Shown: positions 6,140 through 8,040 of the stretch, piece after piece
How positions within the stretch are numbered: position 1 is the first letter of the stretch
Layout of the letters: every line of letters begins with the position of its first letter
Origin: Vulcanimicrobiota bacterium
Lineage (GTDB): Bacteria; Vulcanimicrobiota; Vulcanimicrobiia; Vulcanimicrobiales; Vulcanimicrobiaceae
Length of the DNA: 8,040 bases
Direction of reading: 5' to 3'
Assembly (NCBI GenBank): GCA_019237435.1
Contig: JAFAHB010000142.1
Span: forward strand, 1-8,040
Notes under the pieces: model-generated
What the model was told of the DNA's origin: nothing
Seen by the model: the letters and a program-made list of their open reading frames with translations, nothing else
Databases searched by the model: none
Position numbers and translations under genes: made by a program

Positions 6140-8040
6140 ATGACGTTTGATCCCCGGCGCTGCGTGGGGCCGTTGCAACGGCACGTGGCCGTGCTGGCGC
6201 TCCTCGCAATGACCGGGTTGAGCTTCTCACCGATCCTCGCCGCATCCGCCGGCCCTAAGATCGTCTCGGTGGATGTGACCGGCAACCTTCACGTCCCTAC
6301 GCAAACCATCATGTCGGTGATCGCCGCGCGCCCCGGTCAGCCCTACGATCCCCGGATCGTGCAGGCGGACTTGGCGCGCATCAACGCGCTGGGATACTTC
6401 GCGGACATCGCGCCGCCGCTGGTGCGCCAGCGTCCGGGGGGAATCGCGATAACGTATCGCGTCGTCGAGAACCCCGTCATCACGAAGATTCTCTTTACCG
6501 GAAATCAGAAGGTTCCGAGCGACACGCTGTCAGCGCTCATGGATCTCTCGGTCGGACAAGTCTTCAACACCAACACGTTCAAGCAAGACGTTCTGAAGAT
6601 CAACAATTACTACGAACGCATCGGTTACGGCGGCCAAGTTCCGACCCACGTCAAGGATATCAACCTCGACTCGCAGACCGGCGTGCTGACGTTGACGATT
6701 CAAGAAGGCTTGGTCGTCAAACACATCATCATCGGAGGCGACCCGCTGCTCCCGCCGCCTTATCTCTTGCCTCACCTAACCTTGAAGCCGGGCGGAATCT
6801 ACTCCGACGCCGTCCGCGACGCCGATTACAAGTCGCTGCAGAAGCTCTACGAAGACCATTTCCACCTGGAGATCGGGAACTTCGAAGGCGGCATCGTCCC
6901 TTCGTCGATTAACTTGCAAGCCGGGACGGCCGACGTGAAGTACGACATCTACGTCGCACGCATTGCCGTGGTAGAGATCACAGGCAACACCCGTACGAAG
7001 GATCAGGTGATTCGGCGCGAGCTGCGTGAGCGCCCGGGCATGGTGCTCAACACCGATGCCATCAAACACGACTACGAGCGACTCAACGCGCTCAACTTCT
7101 TTTCGAAGGTCGAACCCGACATCAAGCCTGGGCCGGACCCGAAGAAACCGCAGGACGTCACACTCGTATGGCACGTGACCGAACAGCGCACCGCAACGGC
7201 GTCGGTTGGTTTCGGATACTCGGGCGGCCTCACCGGGCTCGGTCTGTACGCTACGCTCGGGTTCTCCGACAACAACCTCCACGGAACCGGAAACTCGGCG
7301 GGCTTACAGTTTCAAGAAGGCGCGCGCGCGGGCATCGCGCAGCTTTCGCTGTCCATTCCCTATCTCACCAATACGCCGCAGGGCCAGCGCTACACCGCGG
7401 GCGCGCAGATTTTCAGCAATCATACGACCTACTACTATCCGATTTACGGGATTACCGGCTCCGGCACTTCGGTCAAGAGCAGCTCGGCGATTCCGATTCC
7501 CGTCACGCTTTACTCGAGCACGAACTCACAGCTGATTTCGGGTGCCGATGCCACCAGCGTCTCCAGCGCAAACGGCGCGTCAGGCAACATCGGGCGACGC
7601 TTGAGCGATTATACCATCCTCTCGTTCAATCTGAGCGGCCAGCGAATTCGGTACAACACGACGGTTCCGTCGCCGTACTACTTCCAAGGGAACCAGCCGA
7701 ACATCTTCGTCGGGCCGACGCCGAGCCCGATTAGCTCGACGCCCCAAAATTACGGCGGCTCGTTCGGTATCTCGGCTTCGTCGATCGCCAACGTCAATAC
7801 GGGCGCTCCGTACAATTTGGTGCAGACCGGCCTCAGTTTACAGACGATCACGCTCGACGATCCCTTCAACCCGCGTAACGGACTCAAGGCGCTGCTCAAC
7901 GCGACCGTTTCGGCTCCGGCAATCGGATCGGACTTTCGATTTACGGAAAGCACGCTAGACTTGGCGAAGTTCTTCCCGGTACTGAAAGACGCCACGCTGG
8001 GAGTTCATGGCGCTGCGTACAATTCGACCGGCATAATTCC
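6140..8040 (+). CDS. bamA: Omp85-family outer membrane protein assembly factor, BamA type (3' end outside window)
   Basis: BamA inserts and folds beta-barrel proteins in the outer membrane; POTRA domains in the periplasm receive the substrates and a C-terminal 16-strand barrel sits in the membrane. The frame is open from ATG 6140 to the window end (633 codons plus two bases). Residues 1-37 look like a signal peptide: basic start, hydrophobic VAVLALLAMTGLSFSPILA, likely cut near AASA. Four POTRA-like units follow, at about 40-112 (IVSVDVTGNLHVPTQTI), 113-189 (ITKILFTGNQKVPSDTL), 190-273 (VVKHIIIGGDP) and 275-350 (IAVVEITGNTRTKDQVI). Each starts with a strand and, in three cases, a G-N turn, and several include the (L/F)-x-x-x-(G/N)-(Y/F)-F helix end. 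The barrel begins near 352 (TASVGFGYSGG) and continues to DDPFNPRNG (573-581), matching the conserved DxxxPxxG segment of Omp85 barrels. Residues about 435-495 are Ser/Thr-rich, probably an extended surface loop. TamA is the main alternative, but it has three POTRA domains. Confidence 0.88.
   Translation, partial: MTFDPRRCVGPLQRHVAVLALLAMTGLSFSPILAASAGPKIVSVDVTGNLHVPTQTIMSVIAARPGQPYDPRIVQADLARINALGYFADIAPPLVRQRPGGIAITYRVVENPVITKILFTGNQKVPSDTLSALMDLSVGQVFNTNTFKQDVLKINNYYERIGYGGQVPTHVKDINLDSQTGVLTLTIQEGLVVKHIIIGGDPLLPPPYLLPHLTLKPGGIYSDAVRDADYKSLQKLYEDHFHLEIGNFEGGIVPSSINLQAGTADVKYDIYVARIAVVEITGNTRTKDQVIRRELRERPGMVLNTDAIKHDYERLNALNFFSKVEPDIKPGPDPKKPQDVTLVWHVTEQRTATASVGFGYSGGLTGLGLYATLGFSDNNLHGTGNSAGLQFQEGARAGIAQLSLSIPYLTNTPQGQRYTAGAQIFSNHTTYYYPIYGITGSGTSVKSSSAIPIPVTLYSSTNSQLISGADATSVSSANGASGNIGRRLSDYTILSFNLSGQRIRYNTTVPSPYYFQGNQPNIFVGPTPSPISSTPQNYGGSFGISASSIANVNTGAPYNLVQTGLSLQTITLDDPFNPRNGLKALLNATVSAPAIGSDFRFTESTLDLAKFFPVLKDATLGVHGAAYNSTGII

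Noticed and set aside
5962..6150. Small frame of 62 codons bridging the gap between the TamB-like and Omp85 genes
   Set aside because: It starts at a GTG overlapping the TamB stop, is Arg/Ala-rich in the structured G+C part, has no ribosome site of its own and runs into the Omp85 start.
6776..7282. A 168-codon minus-strand frame opposite the Omp85 gene
   Set aside because: The plus strand encodes clear POTRA domains there; the minus-strand product has no known motif and is a codon-bias shadow.
7168..7734. Plus-strand frame of 188 codons in another phase within the Omp85 gene
   Set aside because: Its Arg- and His-rich product has no family features, while the frame from 6140 keeps barrel-like strands and the DDPFNPRNG motif through the same bases.

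Overview
The window is about 8 kb of G+C-rich bacterial chromosome with three protein genes, all on the + strand: the 3' end of a DNA gyrase B gene (gyrB, 1-504), one very long TamB-type envelope gene (722-5965, 1747 residues), and the 5' part of a BamA-type Omp85 gene that is still open at the window edge (6140 to beyond 8040). TamB and Omp85 proteins occur in cells with an outer membrane, so the organism is a diderm. GyrB has a compact TOPRIM region without the large insert of gammaproteobacterial GyrB, and the TamB comes before an Omp85 gene instead of following tamA. Both points argue against a typical gammaproteobacterium. The overall look (high G+C, diderm, non-proteobacterial arrangement) would fit a lineage such as Eremiobacterota (WPS-2). 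That is a weak inference from general character, and no taxonomic marker was compared.

Layout. Positions 1-504 encode the C-terminal third or less of GyrB, ending in a canonical C-terminus. Positions 505-721 are non-coding and hold a nested inverted-repeat (fold-back) element whose outer arms (501-524 and 619-645) begin inside the gyrB stop region. Its core is the direct repeat CTTCGCTCA within a longer pyrimidine-skewed stretch. The TamB-like gene starts at GTG 722, the first start codon after an in-frame stop at 710-712. It encodes an N-terminal membrane anchor, a long series of degenerate beta-rich repeats, and a C-terminal DUF490/TamB domain ending in Phe-Trp. Positions 5966-6139 are a G+C-rich leader with a 14-bp perfect palindrome, a second short hairpin, a Shine-Dalgarno motif and a T7 run just before the next start. 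The Omp85 gene starts at ATG 6140 with a signal peptide, four recognisable POTRA domains and the first part of a beta-barrel.

How the genes fit together. TamB-family proteins are anchored in the inner membrane, span the periplasm as a long hydrophobic-grooved beta structure, and dock on an Omp85 protein in the outer membrane. They take part in outer-membrane protein assembly and in phospholipid transport between the membranes. An adjacent, co-oriented TamB and BamA-type gene suggests a two-protein trans-envelope machine in which BamA, not TamA, is the outer-membrane partner. gyrB is probably an unrelated neighbour, separated by the repeat element.

I did not find an obviously new biological system. 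The points most worth a second look are the fold-back element after gyrB, the TamB-Omp85 pairing with its non-standard POTRA number, and the structured leader in front of the Omp85 gene. I saw no tRNA, rRNA, CRISPR array, insertion sequence or phage gene.
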